Of a DNA stretch of 15,601 nt, positions 9,701-12,700 are shown piece after piece (the first letter of the stretch is position 1; every line of letters begins with the position of its first letter). The translations under genes and the position numbers were made by a program. The DNA comes from Baffinella frigidus (lineage: Eukaryota; Cryptophyceae; Cryptomonadales; Baffinellaceae), in contig MU646858.1 of NCBI GenBank assembly GCA_026770585.1, forward strand, positions 254,012-269,612, in the 5' to 3' direction. The notes below the pieces were generated by a model, which worked only from the letters and a program-made list of their open reading frames with translations, was not told the origin of the DNA and did not search any database.

Positions 9701-12700
9701 GGCAGAGATGAGCATGGAGGAGCTCGTGGTCGATGTACACGGAAAGTTTATCTCCACGGACTCTCTCAGAAGGTTGGACGTTGCGGATTGTGAGGCCCGC
9801 CCGAGAGGGGAGCGGCAGGGGCCCTATGTGGATGCTGCGAACCAGCTCCTCGACTTTTCTCCCGGGGCGGGCCGCAGAGCGGGTGCGGATGCGGGCGGCG
9901 GGGGCGGCAAGGCAGTGGAAGCGTCGGAGGCTCTGGATGCGGAGGATGAAGGGCGCGCGGGCAGCGACGGGGAGGCGGACAAGGCCGAGCTGATTCGCAT
10001 CATCCGTGGGGAGTCAGGGGAGTCGCCGCGCTCGGGTGCGGACGTGTTCCGCAAGGTGCACGCGGAGGAGATTCGGGCGCGCGAGAGGTGGAAGGAGACG
10101 CTGCAGGAGCGGTTCGCGAAATGGAACCTGAAGGCATCGGCGGGGTGGCAGCAGACCCGGCGGCTCGAAATGCTCCGGTTGCACAGAAAGTGTGAGCCCA
10201 TGGTCCGCGCGCTGTGTCATGCGGGGGTCGAGAATGTGCGGCACCACACGTGGGTGCGGGTCAAGAGCGTGCAGGAGCATTGCACGCGCATCGTGCAGAT
10301 GGTCGAGGAACTCGAAGAACGTCATCGGCAGGTTTTCTCCCTGCGCACGTGCTTTTAGTGTCCTGATTGGATATGCTGTGTTGTTGTAGCCGCGACCGGG
10401 TTTCCTGCGCTCAGAGGCTGCGTTGCTCGTGCATGCCCTCGCCACCGCGCCGGCAGCACGGCGCTGATCCCACCTCCCGCGCCAACGGTTCAGGGGTAGC
10501 TGACGCGTGCCGCCTCTTATCTAACTGCCACCCCCGGTGCCCCTTGAGATTCGCAGCTGACAGAGAAGTCGGCGCCCTGGGATCGCAGGTGCGCGACATC
10601 CTGACGGAGAGGGTCTTGTACGGGGAGGCGATGCAGCTCTGGCTCTCGGAGCTCATTTCGACCGACGAGCTCCCGGAGTGCTACCTGAAGATCCTGAAGC
10701 CCTACCTGTCGATTCAGCAGCTCATCCAGGTGAGGCCCGAGCGCCGTGTGATCAACGCGTTGCAGCGTTGCAGCGTGGAACCCGCACCGCAATGCCACAC
10801 CCGAAAGGGGGCGACGGCGTCGGAAGAGACTCTCTGGAAACGGCCTGCCGTGTCGGCAGCCCGAAGCAGGATGCAACTGTGAGGCCACTGGGTCGTGTCC
10901 GCGCTCTGAACAGCTCAACACCGGACGAGTGGTGATGTAACCCTGCGACCTCCGCGCCACCAGGAGCTGCACCGGTGGATGACAGACTACGAGAAGGAGA
11001 TGGAGATGCTGGCAGCGGAGGACGATGTGGTGGCAGCGCTCCAGCAAGTTGAGCACCCGGCGGCGGCCGACCTAGACTTGCTGGCAATCTTCGACGCATC
11101 CTGCTCGAACGCGCAAGGGGGCATGGCCAACATGTTTCAGATCCGCGACGTGGTCGACGAGTTCCGGAACATCAAGAAGATGCTGGTAACCCTAGACCCT
11201 TGACCCTAAAACCTGAACCCTAAACCATAAACCCCAAACCCTAAACCACAAACTCTAGACCCTAAACCCTCAATCCTCTACCCTAAACCTCAACCCTAAA
11301 ATCTTAAACCCTAAACCCCAAAACCTCAACCCGAACCCTCAAACCCTGAACCCTGAACCCTGAACCCTGAACCCTGAACCCTGAACCCTGAACCCTGAAC
11401 CCTGAACCCTGAACCCTGAACTCTGAACCCTGAACCCTGAACCCTAAACCCTACACCAGGTAAGGGTCACGGAGATGCACGCCGCGGACGCTCAGGGGTA
11501 CATTTTCTCGCAGGACATCCGCCGGTTCGTTGCTTTGGAGGTTCGTTGCTCCCTCGAACTTAACCTTTTGCCCTAGGAGGTTCAGCCCCATGTGAAACCC
11601 GAGTGAAATCAACCCGCTGTTCTGCTGTGCTAGGGGTGTTTGTCATGGTAAAGTGTAAATGCAGCAACGCTCTCGGCCCCGCGCCCACACGCCACGCCAG
11701 ACCCTCGCCTGACCGCCGCCGCCCTACACTGCAGACAAACCAGCGGGAACAAGCGCTCGCGTGGCTCCAGCAGTTCAGCCTGCCGTACATCAAGTCGGGG
11801 ATTGCGCAGCGCATCGCTGAAGAGCAGCGCAAGCAGGCGAGTGCCCCGCGTTTGGAGGTAGTGGAGCGTTATTGAACGTAGTACGTCAGCACGCATAATT
11901 CTGTGCCCGAACGTAGCTCGGCTCCCACACGAGAATGCTAGAGGGTCCTATTTCAAACCATTTGTTTTTACAGGTTGGTATTTGTGTAGTAACTTTCGTT
12001 GAAAATTGGTCACGCTAGTAAACAATATCCTCCAGCCGGTTTTATAGGATTATATTCCCTTTAGAACATATTTTTTGGCCTGTAGTAAAGATCTCAAGAT
12101 TTCATCGCAGCTCGAATTTTTTTAGCAGATTCTGGAGCTGACGGCCAAATCTCGAGGATCTGCGCTTTCAGATTTGAAAAAGGACAAAAATTAGGGGCGA
12201 AATTTCGCAGCAAACCCGAAATATAGATGGACACTTTATTTTTCAAACCGGCTAGAGGATACCAGGCGCGAGGTTGGAATGCCCTATCCTAGTACAAACG
12301 TTCAGAACCCCACATGTAAAAAGGATCCTTCATCATTCTCGAGTGGTCCAGCCCCGCCCGGCATCCGTGCAGAGAGTTTAGTAATTTATTGCCAAACAAC
12401 CAGCGTCAGCGCTGCACATGCCTTCCGCATTGTGCTACACACTGTACCCCGTGTCGGCCGCTCTTACGAGCTTTTCCCGGATGGATTCTATCTCCACCTC
12501 CTACGGCATCCGTGCACATGTCGGCTGACGCTGTCCAAACACCCCCGCCCCCTCGAGGTCCACGCGTGAGCATGCTGCCAGCTGGACCCTAAACCCGAAA
12601 CCCGAAACCCCGCTTGTGCAGAAAGAGGCTGTCATGGAGGAGCAGGCGGCCAAGTTCGCCGAGTCGCTGATGCAGGAGAGTCCCGCGCCTCTCGACTGAT

